This document shows, piece by piece, positions 46,853 to 55,838 of a stretch of 64,000 nucleotides of DNA. This DNA comes from Lactiplantibacillus modestisalitolerans (lineage in GTDB: Bacteria; Bacillota; Bacilli; Lactobacillales; Lactobacillaceae). The position numbers and the translations under genes are program-made. The notes under the pieces were generated by a model. It saw only the letters and a list, made by a program, of their open reading frames with translations. It made no database searches and was not told where the DNA came from. Location of the stretch: NCBI RefSeq assembly GCF_005405425.1, contig NZ_BJEA01000014.1:1-64000 (forward strand), written 5' to 3'. The stretch's first letter is position 1; every line of letters starts with the position of its first letter.

Positions 46853-48604
46853 TTGGGCATTTTTTTAAAACTCGGTTGGTACTTTCGCCGGGAATGGAAG
46901 CTTTACCTTGCGGGGGTTCTCGGGCTGGTCTTTACCGCCATTATTGGAATCATTCCGCCGCGCGTCATCGGGAACGTCGTTGATGGGATTAATCAACACC
47001 GGCTAACGGCGCGCTCACTGGCAATTTACCTTGGTATTTTAGTGGCCGCCGCCGTTGGTCAGTACCTGTCGCGGTACCTGTGGCGCAACGCCATTTGGGG
47101 CGGCGCGGCCGGCCTTGAACGGACGCTCCGTGAGCGGCTGTTTTGGCACTTCATGAAAATGGACGCCACCTTTTATCAGAAGTACCGGACCGGTGATTTG
47201 ATGGCGCACGCCACCAACGACTTAACCGCGATCGAACGGGTCGCCGGTGGTGGGATTTTACAGTTCGCCGATTCAATTATCACCGGGGGAACGACGTTAA
47301 TTGCGATGATGGCGCTGATTGATTGGCGCTTGACCCTGATTGCGGTCGTACCGTTTCCGCTCCTTGCGGTTGCGTCACGTTACCTCGGCAAAAAGATTCA
47401 CGTTGCCTTTCGGGCCTCCCAAGCCGCCTTTTCCCGGCTGAATAACAAGGCACAGGAAAGCATTAGCGGAATCAAAGTAATCAAAGCTCTCGGGCAGGAA
47501 AAGGCCGACGTTGCGGATTTTAACGATCAAATTGACGAAACCATCAAAATCAACCGGCGGGTCAACTTCTTGGACTCGCTGTTTGATCCGGCGATTACGC
47601 TGATCATTGCCGTTTCGTACGCCGCCACGATCATCCTAGGCGGCCTGTACGTCACCCACGGCATTATCACGATTGGGAACCTCGTCTCGTTCGTGACCTA
47701 CTTGGGCATGATGGTCTGGCCGATGTTTGCGGTTGGGATGCTTTTTAACACGATGGAACGCGGGAACGCTTCCTACGACCGGGTCATGGAACTGCTTAAC
47801 CAAACGAGCGCCATCGTTGACGCTAAAAAGGGGCTTACAACGCGCCCCCACGGTGATATTGACTATCAAATTAAGCAATTTAATTATCCGAACGACGCCG
47901 GCACGAGTCTGGTCGACGTCCACTTTCAGTTGCATGCCGGTCAAACGCTCGGCATCGTTGGCCGGGTCGGTTCCGGTAAATCGACGATTATGCGGTTATT
48001 ACTCCGCGAATTTGACCAGTACCAGGGGCAAATTCGGTACGGTGGTCACGACATCAAGCAGTATGCGCTTGACCAGTATTTGCCGGCCATCGGCTACGTG
48101 CCCCAGGATAGCTTTTTATTTTCAAATACGATTCGCGAAAATATTCGCTTTGCCGACCCGCACGTCAGTCAGGCAACGGTTGAAGCCGTGGCCGCTAAAA
48201 GCGACTTGGCCGGGCAAATCGCAAGCATGACGGATGGTTATGATACCCAAGTAGGTGAGCAGGGGATTTCCCTTTCCGGTGGTCAACGGCAACGCTTGGC
48301 AATTGCCCGGGCGCTCCTGATCGATCCGGAACTGCTGATCCTAGACGATGCGTTGTCGGCGGTCGATGCCGAAACTGAGGCTGAAATCCTGGCGAACGTA
48401 AAGGCTGAGCGGGCCGATAAGACGACGATTATCGCCGCGCACCGGTTAAGTTCGGTCATGAACGCCGACGAAATTATCGTCTTAGACGCCGGCCGGGTGG
48501 TTGAGCGTGGGACCCACGCGGACCTAATGGCTCAGCACGGCTGGTACCAGGCGATGTTTGAACGGCAACAACTCGAAACTAAAGTGAAGGGGGCGGTGCA
48601 CTAA
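46853..48604 (+). CDS. ABC multidrug exporter half-transporter, subunit 1 (degenerate site)
   Basis: 583 residues: six membrane helices (about 15-310) and an ATPase domain with Walker A GRVGSGKST (about 370), signature LSGGQRQRLAIARALL (about 474) and Walker B LLILDDALSAVD. The residue after Walker B is Asp instead of the catalytic Glu, as in the first subunit of heterodimeric exporters such as BmrC/LmrC. Starts at TTG 46853, AAAGGGGG 7 nt upstream. Its stop overlaps the next ATG (TAATG). An AT-rich, nearly palindromic stretch (46810-46840) precedes it. Exports lipophilic drugs or lipids with subunit 2. Confidence 0.93.
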   Translation: MGIFLKLGWYFRREWKLYLAGVLGLVFTAIIGIIPPRVIGNVVDGINQHRLTARSLAIYLGILVAAAVGQYLSRYLWRNAIWGGAAGLERTLRERLFWHFMKMDATFYQKYRTGDLMAHATNDLTAIERVAGGGILQFADSIITGGTTLIAMMALIDWRLTLIAVVPFPLLAVASRYLGKKIHVAFRASQAAFSRLNNKAQESISGIKVIKALGQEKADVADFNDQIDETIKINRRVNFLDSLFDPAITLIIAVSYAATIILGGLYVTHGIITIGNLVSFVTYLGMMVWPMFAVGMLFNTMERGNASYDRVMELLNQTSAIVDAKKGLTTRPHGDIDYQIKQFNYPNDAGTSLVDVHFQLHAGQTLGIVGRVGSGKSTIMRLLLREFDQYQGQIRYGGHDIKQYALDQYLPAIGYVPQDSFLFSNTIRENIRFADPHVSQATVEAVAAKSDLAGQIASMTDGYDTQVGEQGISLSGGQRQRLAIARALLIDPELLILDDALSAVDAETEAEILANVKAERADKTTIIAAHRLSSVMNADEIIVLDAGRVVERGTHADLMAQHGWYQAMFERQQLETKVKGAVH

Positions 48605-50391
48605 TGGCAGCTCGTCAATCCGTATGGGCCCGCAGCATGCCGGTCAAGGAACAATTGAATGTGATCCGGCGGCTCCTGCCGTACGCCAAACCATTTAAGT
48701 GGTACTTTTTTGGTGCCATCCTGTTTTCAGGACTCGTGAGCGTCGTCAATATTTACCTTCCCCGGGTGTTACAAACGTACTTAGACCGCTACCTTCGAAC
48801 TGGCAATGCGACCACGGTAATTATGTGGTACTTTGCCGCCCTTTACTTCTTCGGCATGGTCGTACGGGCGTTATTCCAGTTTAGTCAGAACTACGCCAGC
48901 ACGATGGGGGCCGAATACATGCTAGAAAACGTTCGCCGTCAGTTATTTGCAAAGCTACACCGGATGGGGATGCGCTACTTCGACCAAGTGCCTGGCGGTT
49001 CGATTCTGTCCCGGCTGACGAACGATACCATGTCGTTTTCCAACTTCTGGGCCCTATTTAACACACTATTTACGGCGTTCTTTGCGGTTATAACTTCTTT
49101 TATCGCGATGTTGTTAACGGATCAGACTATTTCGCTCTGGCTCCTAATTTTCATGCCGTTTCTAGCAGTGACCATCTGGTATTACCAACGTTATAGCTCG
49201 AAGGTGTACCGGCGAATGCGTGAGCGCCTCAGTGAACTGAACACCAAACTGAGTGAAGCAATTACCGGAATCAGCGTCATTCAACAATTCCGGCAGGAGC
49301 GGCGGATCAACGGTGAATTTGACCACACCAACGACGCCTACTTCCGCACCCGGCAAGCGATGATTCGGACGAATTCGTTATTACTCAGTCCACTGATCAA
49401 CCTGTTTTACGCGCTGGGAACCGTTGTTGTCCTGGGCTTCTTTGGAATTCGGGGCTTAGACGGTTACGTTGCGGCCGGGGAAGTGTACGCGTTCATTACG
49501 TACTTAAATAACTTTTATAACCCAATGACATCAATGATGGATAATTTATCTGATTTTCAAGACGGGGTGGTGGCCGGTTCGCGGGTGCTGCGGATTATGG
49601 ATGACCCGACGATTGCGCCGGCCCAACACGCCGACCCAACGGCTAAAATTACCCGCGGGAAGATTGAATTTCGGCACGTGACCTTTGCTTACGATGGCAC
49701 TCACCCAGTGCTAAACGACGTGTCGTTTGTGGCCGAGCCCGGTCAAACGGTGGCACTAGTTGGTCAAACTGGGAGCGGGAAGACCTCGACGATCAATGTT
49801 TTAATGCGCTTCTACGAATTTCAAGCCGGTGAAGTCCTAATTGACGATCGCGATATTCGCGAGTATCCGGCGGCCGAATTACGGCAAAAACTAGGCCTCG
49901 TTTTACAGGAGCCGTTTATGTTTTACGGGGACATTAACTCGAACATTCGAATGTTTAACGACCAGATTACGGATGAGCAGGTTCGTGACGCCGCCCGGTT
50001 CGTGAAGGCGGACGATTTCATCAACGACCTACCCGAAAATTATCGCTCGCGGGTGATTGAACGCGGGGCTAGTTATTCGTCGGGGCAGCGCCAGTTGATT
50101 TCGTTTGCCCGTACGATCGTGACTGACCCCAAGATTTTAATTTTGGATGAAGCCACGGCGAACGTCGATACCGAAACCGAGGAAATGATTCAAACGGGGT
50201 TGAACCGCATTCAGCAGAACCGAACCACGATTGCGATTGCGCACCGCCTCTCGACGATTCAAAATGCGGACCTGATCTTAGTGTTACACCAAGGTAAGAT
50301 CGTGGAGCGCGGGACCAATGCAGAGCTAATGCAGCAGCGGGGTTACTATTACGACATGATTCAGCTTCAAAATTCGGCACACGCCGAGTAG
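48604..50391 (+). CDS. ABC multidrug exporter half-transporter, subunit 2 (catalytic site)
   Basis: 595 residues: six helices (about 30-330) and an ATPase domain with Walker A GQTGSGKTST (about 387) and a normal Walker B with catalytic Glu (ILILDEATANVD). The signature is YSSGQRQLISFARTIV, so its LSGGQ is replaced by YSSGQ. Walker A and Glu here combine with the normal LSGGQ of subunit 1 to form the active site, the classical heterodimer asymmetry (LmrCD, BmrCD, TM287/288). Translationally coupled to subunit 1. Confidence 0.93.
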   Translation: MAARQSVWARSMPVKEQLNVIRRLLPYAKPFKWYFFGAILFSGLVSVVNIYLPRVLQTYLDRYLRTGNATTVIMWYFAALYFFGMVVRALFQFSQNYASTMGAEYMLENVRRQLFAKLHRMGMRYFDQVPGGSILSRLTNDTMSFSNFWALFNTLFTAFFAVITSFIAMLLTDQTISLWLLIFMPFLAVTIWYYQRYSSKVYRRMRERLSELNTKLSEAITGISVIQQFRQERRINGEFDHTNDAYFRTRQAMIRTNSLLLSPLINLFYALGTVVVLGFFGIRGLDGYVAAGEVYAFITYLNNFYNPMTSMMDNLSDFQDGVVAGSRVLRIMDDPTIAPAQHADPTAKITRGKIEFRHVTFAYDGTHPVLNDVSFVAEPGQTVALVGQTGSGKTSTINVLMRFYEFQAGEVLIDDRDIREYPAAELRQKLGLVLQEPFMFYGDINSNIRMFNDQITDEQVRDAARFVKADDFINDLPENYRSRVIERGASYSSGQRQLISFARTIVTDPKILILDEATANVDTETEEMIQTGLNRIQQNRTTIAIAHRLSTIQNADLILVLHQGKIVERGTNAELMQQRGYYYDMIQLQNSAHAE

Positions 50392-50431
50392 TGTGGTAAG
50401 CTAGCCCTAAAGATAGAACGGGGTGAAGCGC

Positions 50432-50563
50432 ATGGGTCGACGGAGGTCGCGGTTCGTAACGGTCGTATTATTAGTTTGGGATTTAATTCGGTGGTGGCGG
50501 ATGCGCCGCCGCTGTTGCGGTCAGTTGCCAACCAAGATAAAGGTTAAGGTTAAAATTAAATAA
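50432..50563 (+). CDS. Small highly basic protein (43 residues)
   Basis: Short frame with a good RBS (GGGGTGAAG, 4 nt before ATG) and its own terminator. Begins MGRRRSRFVTVVLLVWDLI, then RWWRMRRRCC and a Lys/Val-alternating end (KIKVKVKIK). Net charge is about +16, with one short hydrophobic stretch (VTVVLLVWDLI) and a CC pair. No family recognised. It follows the ABC exporter by 40 bp and may be co-transcribed. A membrane-active peptide, small regulator or a chance frame are all open; RBS and terminator favour a real gene. Confidence 0.5.
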   Translation: MGRRRSRFVTVVLLVWDLIRWWRMRRRCCGQLPTKIKVKVKIK

Positions 50564-50570
50564 GTTGATA

Positions 50571-50613
50571 GCCGGTCTCATTAGTGTTGGATAACTAGTG
50601 GGACCGGCTTTTT
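50571..50613 (+). terminator. Terminator after the 43-residue gene / ABC operon
   Basis: GCCGGTCTCATTAG / CTAGTGGGACCGGC followed by TTTTT. Confidence 0.85.
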
Positions 50614-50620
50614 GGGCGCG

Positions 50621-50695
50621 ATACCAATTGGTGTTGAGATTTCCGCCAATAGTGGTTGTAACCAGTTGGCTGAAACACTGCGGGCATCGATTGGC
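50621..50695 (+). repeat. Three-way-junction repeat, head fragment
   Basis: ATACCAATTGGTGTTGAGAT, then CGCCAATAGTGGTTGTAACC and GAAACACTGCGGGCATCGATT match the first 75 bp of the full copies; the rest is missing. Confidence 0.7.
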
Positions 50696-50775
50696 TAATT
50701 ACTTATATTAACTTAAGGGACTTGGAAGCTTGGTTAATTGTTGGGTACCACGATTATAGCCTTTAAGCTAGTCTA

Positions 50776-50929
50776 GCCCTTCAGGCGCCCCGAAAATGCT
50801 CAGTGGTGTCGTTACACTTAGTAAGCGTTGTTGGCTTACTTAGTGTAAGACCGGTGTTTGAGACGTGGGGTGTCGGCTCAAATCCGTGTCCACCACGTTC
50901 CAGCATTTGACAAGGGGCGCTTGAAGGGC
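50776..50929 (-). repeat. Diverged relative of the three-way-junction core
   Basis: Outer stem GCCCTTCAGGCGCCCC (50776-50791) / GGGGCGCTTGAAGGGC (50914-50929), inner AATGCT/AGCATT, arm TTACACTTAGTAAGC (50812-50826) / GCTTACTTAGTGTAA (50834-50848), and a second arm TTTGAG...CTCAAA. Same stem order as the inverted full copies, with most stem sequences replaced. The rest of the 50563-51057 gap holds nothing more. Confidence 0.6.
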
Positions 50930-51056
50930 GGTTTAGGAAGCACAATACTGCCATCGTTAAGGAATAGCTGGTGAAAAAATTCATGGAAGGGCTTGCCTTC
51001 GTGTTACTCGAAGCGACTAAAATAAGATTATTGAGTTAAAAGAAGGAAGTTATCAA

Positions 51057-51923
51057 ATGAAAACCATTAACCAACAATTTTTAACGGGGGAGCGGGCCCT
51101 TTTTAAAGCCCACGACCTCCAAATTAATAATACGACCTTTGCAGATGGTGAATCGCCGCTCAAAGAAAGTCGCAATGTTAACTTAAAGCAACCGATTTTT
51201 AAGTGGAAGTACCCGTTATGGTACAGCAAGCACGTGACCGTTGATCACGGCTTGTTTGAAGAAATGTCGCGGTCGGGGATTTGGTATACCGATGACATTA
51301 CGATTACGAATAGTACTTTGCAGGCGCCGAAGTTATTCCGGCGGGCCCGGCAAATAAAACTGGATCACGTCCACTTTTCACACGCTGAGGAAACGTTGTG
51401 GAACTGCCAGGATATCGAATTAAACGACGTTCAGGCTAACGGCGACTACTTTGGAATGAATAGTCAAAATATTTCAATTAATCACTTTAACTTGGTTGGC
51501 AACTACGCGTTTGACGGCGCTAAAAATGTTGAAATTCATAACGCCACGCTGATGACGAAGGACGCCCTGTGGAATTGTGAAAACGTGACGGTTTATGATT
51601 CGCAGATTATTGGCGAATACTTGGGCTGGAACTCGAAACACATTCGCTTCGTTAACTGTACGATTGAAAGCGACCAGGGTCTGTGTTACATGGACGACGT
51701 GACGCTCGAAAACTGCACGTTGCTCAACACCGACCTCTCCTTTGAATACTGCAGTAACATTGATGCGGACGTTGTTTCAACGATTGATAGTGTTAAGAAC
51801 CCCATTAGTGGTAAAATTCACGCAACCGCAATCGGTAAGATTATCATGGATGATTCTGAAATTGACGCTACGCAGACGACCATTAGTGTTGACCAAGAAA
51901 GCCGTGCCCCGCATGCCGTATGA
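51057..51923 (+). CDS. DUF3737 family protein (parallel beta-helix)
   Basis: 288 residues with repeated strands of the type (I/V)xI(N/H)NxxL and (N/D)CxN(I/V), predicting a right-handed beta-helix (NVEIHNATLMTKDALWNCENVTVYDSQIIGEYLGWNSKHI). DUF3737 proteins occur widely in lactobacilli, often beside a PatB/MalY-type aminotransferase as here. Function unknown. RBS AAGAAGGAAG lies upstream. The 3' end overlaps the next gene by 11 bp, so the two are co-translated. Confidence 0.9.
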   Translation: MKTINQQFLTGERALFKAHDLQINNTTFADGESPLKESRNVNLKQPIFKWKYPLWYSKHVTVDHGLFEEMSRSGIWYTDDITITNSTLQAPKLFRRARQIKLDHVHFSHAEETLWNCQDIELNDVQANGDYFGMNSQNISINHFNLVGNYAFDGAKNVEIHNATLMTKDALWNCENVTVYDSQIIGEYLGWNSKHIRFVNCTIESDQGLCYMDDVTLENCTLLNTDLSFEYCSNIDADVVSTIDSVKNPISGKIHATAIGKIIMDDSEIDATQTTISVDQESRAPHAV

Positions 51924-53094
51924 TTTTGAAACCGTCTTAAACCGCCGGCACACGAACTCCGTTAAGTGGGATGTCGGTGCCGATGAACTGCCCATGTGGG
52001 TGGCTGACATGGACTTTCAGACCGCCCCAGCCATCACCAACGCGTTAGCCAAGCGCGCCCAGTTTGGCGTTTTCGGTTACGAAGAAGTACCAACGGCTTA
52101 CTACCAGGCGGTTGCGGATTGGTGGGCCAGCGAACACCACTTCCGGCCGCAACTAGACTGGTTAATGTTTTGTACTGGCGTGGTTCCGGCAATTAGTTCA
52201 ATTGTGCGTAAAATGTCAGCGCCTGGAGATAACGTGCTCGTTCAGGCCCCTGTGTATAACATCTTTTACCACTCGATTGAAAATAACGGTCGCCACACGC
52301 TTGCCAGCAACTTGGTTGATAATGGTGACCAGTACGCGATTGATTGGGACGACCTTGAACGGAAACTAGCCGATCCGCTCACGACCATGATGATTTTGTG
52401 CAACCCGCAGAATCCAATTGGCATCGTGTGGTCCCGGGAAACGCTTCAGCGCATTGGGGACTTGTGCCTGCGTCACCACGTTTTTGTCGTCGCCGATGAA
52501 ATCCACTGCGACCTAACGTTAAACGGGCAGGAATACGTCCCGTTTGCGTCCTTGACGCCCGCGGTTGCGGCGAACAGCGTCAGCTGTGTTTCTCCCAGCA
52601 AGACCTTCAACGTGGCGGCCCTGCACGCGGCAACCTTGATCATGCCGGACGCCCACGTACGCGCGCTAATCAGCCGCGCCATCAACAATGACGAGCTAGC
52701 CGAACCCAATTCGTTCGCCATTCCTGGCAGCATTGCCGCCTACACGGACGGCCACGAGTGGCTCCACGCGCTCCGCGCCAAAATTACGGCTAATCAGCGC
52801 CAGGTGCAAGCCTTTGTGACTGAGCAGCTACCGCTGGTAAAAGTGGTTGAGGCGCAAGCCACCTACTTATTGTGGCTCGATACGCGGCGGGTCGCTACTG
52901 ACAGCGCGGCACTTGCCACTGATATTCGCAAACGCACCGGCCTCTTCCTGTCGGCCGGGGACGTGTATCGCGGTGACGGCGCCCACTTCTTACGGATGAA
53001 CGTGGCCTGTCCAACGAGCCAACTAACGGACGGCCTCAACCGCTTGAAGGTGGGCATTGACGCGTACGTGGCCGAGCACCCGGTTAAGGATTAA
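51913..53094 (+). CDS. PatB/MalY-type cystathionine beta-lyase / aminotransferase
   Basis: 393-residue PLP enzyme of fold type I. Cleaves cystathionine or other cysteine-S-conjugates to pyruvate, ammonia and a thiol. VKWDVGADELPMWVADMDFQ is the typical entry, CNPQNPIGIVW and VADEIHCDL the cofactor-ring contacts, SPSKTFNVAALH holds the Schiff-base Lys230, and FLRMNVACP the carboxylate-binding Arg. The start is ATG 51913 inside the end of the DUF3737 gene; GTG 51904 is an alternative. There is no strong RBS, so translation probably depends on coupling. Confidence 0.93.
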   Translation: MPYDFETVLNRRHTNSVKWDVGADELPMWVADMDFQTAPAITNALAKRAQFGVFGYEEVPTAYYQAVADWWASEHHFRPQLDWLMFCTGVVPAISSIVRKMSAPGDNVLVQAPVYNIFYHSIENNGRHTLASNLVDNGDQYAIDWDDLERKLADPLTTMMILCNPQNPIGIVWSRETLQRIGDLCLRHHVFVVADEIHCDLTLNGQEYVPFASLTPAVAANSVSCVSPSKTFNVAALHAATLIMPDAHVRALISRAINNDELAEPNSFAIPGSIAAYTDGHEWLHALRAKITANQRQVQAFVTEQLPLVKVVEAQATYLLWLDTRRVATDSAALATDIRKRTGLFLSAGDVYRGDGAHFLRMNVACPTSQLTDGLNRLKVGIDAYVAEHPVKD

Positions 53095-53101
53095 GTTAAT
53101 G

Positions 53102-53131
53102 AACGGTTCCCTTGATGGGGAGCCGTTTTTT
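53102..53131 (+). terminator. Terminator of the DUF3737-lyase operon
   Basis: AACGGTTCCC / GGGGAGCCGTT followed by TTTTTT. Confidence 0.85.
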
Positions 53132-53227
53132 TGCTGTAAAGCCGGTGTAACCATATCGATCATTTTGTAAGACCATCGAGTGTTGATTACGTGCAGTTCG
53201 TGGTACCTTATTTTTGAGATGATTGCG

Positions 53228-53503
53228 ATGAATAGTGCTAAGCAACAATGTTCATCGATTGTGGTAGAAATTGAGCGGACGGATCAAATTAAAGCAACGA
53301 CAATTTTTAAATCATTAGGCTTAGATCTCCCAGCGGCCATTAATCTCTTTATCCGACAAAGTATTATTGAAGGCGGGTTACCATTTGAAATTAAGGATGA
53401 TTTTGAAAGTGTCGCGAATCAGGCGGAATTGCAGCGGCGCTTTGAAAAGGCTGCCAACCATCAAGGGGTGCGTTCCCACCAACTTTTAGATGATAAGGAC
53501 TAA
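53228..53503 (+). CDS. Orphan RelB/DinJ-family antitoxin
   Basis: 91 residues. Ribbon-helix-helix region SSIVVEIERTDQIKATTIFKSLGLDLPAAINLFIRQSIIEGGLPFEI, close to the DinJ pattern, and an acidic, helical C-terminal part (RFEKAANHQGVRSHQLLDDKD). No toxin gene follows: the next gene is a Rossmann reductase. Start taken as ATG 53228, with GAGATGA before it; ATG 53219 is also possible. It could be a remnant or a solitary regulator; partnership in trans with the toxin at 24227 is conceivable but unsupported. Confidence 0.75.
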   Translation: MNSAKQQCSSIVVEIERTDQIKATTIFKSLGLDLPAAINLFIRQSIIEGGLPFEIKDDFESVANQAELQRRFEKAANHQGVRSHQLLDDKD

Positions 53504-53568
53504 GAATAAGCTTATTAAGTGCAGTCCGGCCATTAGTTCGTTATCCTTTAGTTAGGATGGTGATAGAG

Positions 53569-54162
53569 ATGGAAATTGGAATTGTAGGCGCAGGCACGGT
53601 TGGAACCGTTTTGGCGCAAACGTTTGCGCGTGGTGATAATCAGGTTTATCTGAGTCGTCGTCACGGTGCGGAAAGTCTAGCTGCGCGGCGGGATGAGTTT
53701 CCCGCGAACGTTGAATTTGTTGAAGTCATTACGGCGTTGCAGCAACCGCTAGTCATTATGGCGGTACCGTTTGAGCAGGCGCCGGCGGTCTTAGAGCTGA
53801 TTAAGGATTACGAGCAGCGAATCGTGGTGGACGTGACGAACCAGTTTACGGCGGACTTTAAGAAGATTGTAACGAAGCCGTTGACGGGGAGTGAGGTTTT
53901 GGCGAAGTCGGCGAATAATGCGCGGATGTTAAAGGCGTTTAATACGTTGCCGCCGAAGTATATGGATGGACACGTGGCGGGGCCTGGTAAGCGGGTCTTG
54001 TTCTATGCGGGAGATGACCGGGCGGCGAAGAAGGAGTTCGCGGCGTTGGTGAAGCCGTTGAATTTCCACCCGGTAAACTTAGGTCGGTTGCGGCATGGTG
54101 GTAGTGTGATGCAAGTAGGTGGTGGTTTGGGGAATACGCATTTTGTAGAGTGTGAGGAGTGA
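53569..54162 (+). CDS. NADP-binding oxidoreductase (F420-dependent NADP reductase-like)
   Basis: 197 residues. N-terminal Rossmann motif IGIVGAGTVGTVLAQTF; SRRHG after strand 2 fits NADP(H). The domain continues with VIMAVPFEQAPAVL and VVDVTNQF, then a C-terminal part with KAFNTLPPKYM and LFYAGDD (as in the FNO/Npd families). Starts at ATG 53569 after AGGATGG. The last codons (VECEE stop) lie in repeat family 2, so the native C-terminus may have been altered or cut by repeat insertion. Substrate unknown. Confidence 0.85.
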   Translation: MEIGIVGAGTVGTVLAQTFARGDNQVYLSRRHGAESLAARRDEFPANVEFVEVITALQQPLVIMAVPFEQAPAVLELIKDYEQRIVVDVTNQFTADFKKIVTKPLTGSEVLAKSANNARMLKAFNTLPPKYMDGHVAGPGKRVLFYAGDDRAAKKEFAALVKPLNFHPVNLGRLRHGGSVMQVGGGLGNTHFVECEE

Positions 54163-54428
54163 CGGGTTGATGCTGAGCACTGCCTAGACAGTGGCATGAC
54201 GCGGTTTTGGCGTTGGGCCGCTGTCGTAGCAGGCGCAGGCGTCAGTCACTCCGAACACGTTTCGGCAATGTTGCAGGACAGTGGCTAGCGTAGCTAACCG
54301 CAGGACCAAGTCAGCCCGAACACGTTTCGGCTATAAGGCAGGAGAGCACTATTGCGGTTTTGGCGTTGGGCTACTGTCGTAGCTAACCGGAGCTCCCAGC
54401 TTGATTGAGCACATTTCAGCGAGTTTCG
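54150..54428 (-). repeat. Repeat family 2 (inverted, two units)
   Basis: Starts in the 3' end of the reductase gene with GAGTGTGAGGAGTGACGGGTT; contains TCGTAGCAGGCGCAGGCGTCAG, shown in part, and two ACACGTTTCGGC segments. Non-coding. Confidence 0.75.
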
Positions 54429-54555
54429 AGTACGGCCCCAATTTACCAAAACAATACCAGACTTTTGCTGAAAATTGATGATAGGTAGTGTTCCGGTCTG
54501 CTAAGCTTAATTCAAGTTTCATTAGTTAACGCCGAAGAAAAATATCTGAATCAAC

Positions 54556-54600
54556 AAAGCGACCGTGACATCAGTCACAGCCGCTTGTATGTTCCTAAAT
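54556..54600 (+). repeat. Repeat family 3, hairpin fragment
   Basis: AGCGACCGTGAC...GTCACAGCCGCTTG; keeps only the hairpin part of the family. Confidence 0.55.
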
Positions 54601-54610
54601 ATTAAGGTTC

Positions 54611-54982
54611 TATTGATATATGGTGCTGATTTGCTAAGAAGGATGCCAATTGAATTTATAATTAGTTCGCTATGACTACTGGAATAAGTAAGCAATTATA
54701 TTTAATTTAATTCAGTAACCGTTCTGCGGAATCAGCTTCATTAATTGGTTCTTAACTAAAGCAAACCGTTAAACTCAGTATAAAAACCAGTCTAGCCAGC
54801 AGCGGGTGTAACCATGGCTCAACTGCGAAATTATTCTTAGCTGGAAGTGGGTTGCTTCCGGCTTAGAATAAGGCTCGAATTTGAGATTGCTCAGTGGTTT
54901 TCTGAGTGAGCTTAAATCGATGCCCGTAGTGTTCCAGCCACCCGGTTACACCCGCTGCTGGCGGCAATTTCAATCCCAATTG
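54611..54982 (-). repeat. Three-way-junction repeat, full copy D (inverted)
   Basis: All stems are present: outer AGCGGGTGTAACC/GGTTACACCCGCT, arm 2 TTATTCTTAGCTGGAAG / CTTCCGGCTTAGAATAA, arm 1 with CTCAG/CTGAG. With copies at 54150 and 54556 it fills the 885-bp gap before 55047. Confidence 0.85.
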
Positions 54983-55046
54983 GCTAATAGCCAAAATCAT
55001 TAATTTTGAAAACAACGTACGAGCTAACCACGGTTCGTGCGTTTCG

Positions 55047-55745
55047 TTACATAAGTGGGAGCCCTAAAATAAAGGCCTGTATTTGATCAAAGTTGACGGC
55101 CGTATAAGTCGGTTCAACAGCGCCAGCTGGGTGCGGTGTCGCGCTCGGATTATACCAAATTGTGGATAAGTGGGCCCGCTGACCGCCGGTGATATCGGAA
55201 CGCAAACTGTCACCAATCATGACGGTATTGTGCGGCGTCATCTGTGGATAAGCCCGCTCGATGGTTTCAAAAAAGCGGACGTCCGGTTTATCGTGACCAA
55301 CGGTTTCAGAAATGAAGATGTGCTCGAAGTAGGGCCGTAAGTGTGCGCCAGTGATGCGGCTGAGTTGGGTTTGCCGCACTCCGTTGGTGCCAATGAGGAG
55401 CGTCACGCCAGCTTGCTTCAAGTTGGTGAGAAGTTGGCGGACGCCCGGAAACGTCTGGGTGCCCTGACCAAGTAAGGTCATGTAATCCCGTTGGGCTTGA
55501 ACGCCGTCAACCGCGAGCCCCAGTTCGTGAAACGTGATGGCAAATCGGCGGTTCAAAAGTTGGTCGCGGTTGGCGCCTTGTTCAATTTCCCGCCAGACGC
55601 GATCATTATAGTGCCGGTAAACTTGGACGGCATGGTCTAAGTCGGGGACGTGGTAGCGTTTCAAGAGGGTAGTTAAACTCACTTGCTCCGCTTGGTCAAA
55701 GTCTAATAAGGTATTGTCGAGGTCAAAAATAGCGAATTGGTACAT
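55047..55745 (-). CDS. HAD-superfamily hydrolase, YjjG-like
   Basis: 232 residues. Motif I FDLDNTLLDF (Asp8, Asp10), a helical C1 cap, motif II LIGTNGV, motif III Lys in GHDKPD, motif IV MIGDSLRSDITGG. The DNT variant of motif I and overall layout match YjjG/YfnB pyrimidine-nucleotidase phosphatases, which clean non-canonical nucleotides. ATG 55745 starts the conserved domain after GCGGTGATG; the frame is open 14 codons further. Divergent from the acetyltransferase gene. Confidence 0.9.
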   Translation of the reverse strand: MYQFAIFDLDNTLLDFDQAEQVSLTTLLKRYHVPDLDHAVQVYRHYNDRVWREIEQGANRDQLLNRRFAITFHELGLAVDGVQAQRDYMTLLGQGTQTFPGVRQLLTNLKQAGVTLLIGTNGVRQTQLSRITGAHLRPYFEHIFISETVGHDKPDVRFFETIERAYPQMTPHNTVMIGDSLRSDITGGQRAHLSTIWYNPSATPHPAGAVEPTYTAVNFDQIQAFILGLPLM

Positions 55746-55838
55746 GTCATCACCGCTTTTCTGAATGATAAGCTCATCATACAGCAATTCGACAGAGTGT
55801 GGTATGCTTAAACTACTAATTTACGAAGGAAGTTAATT

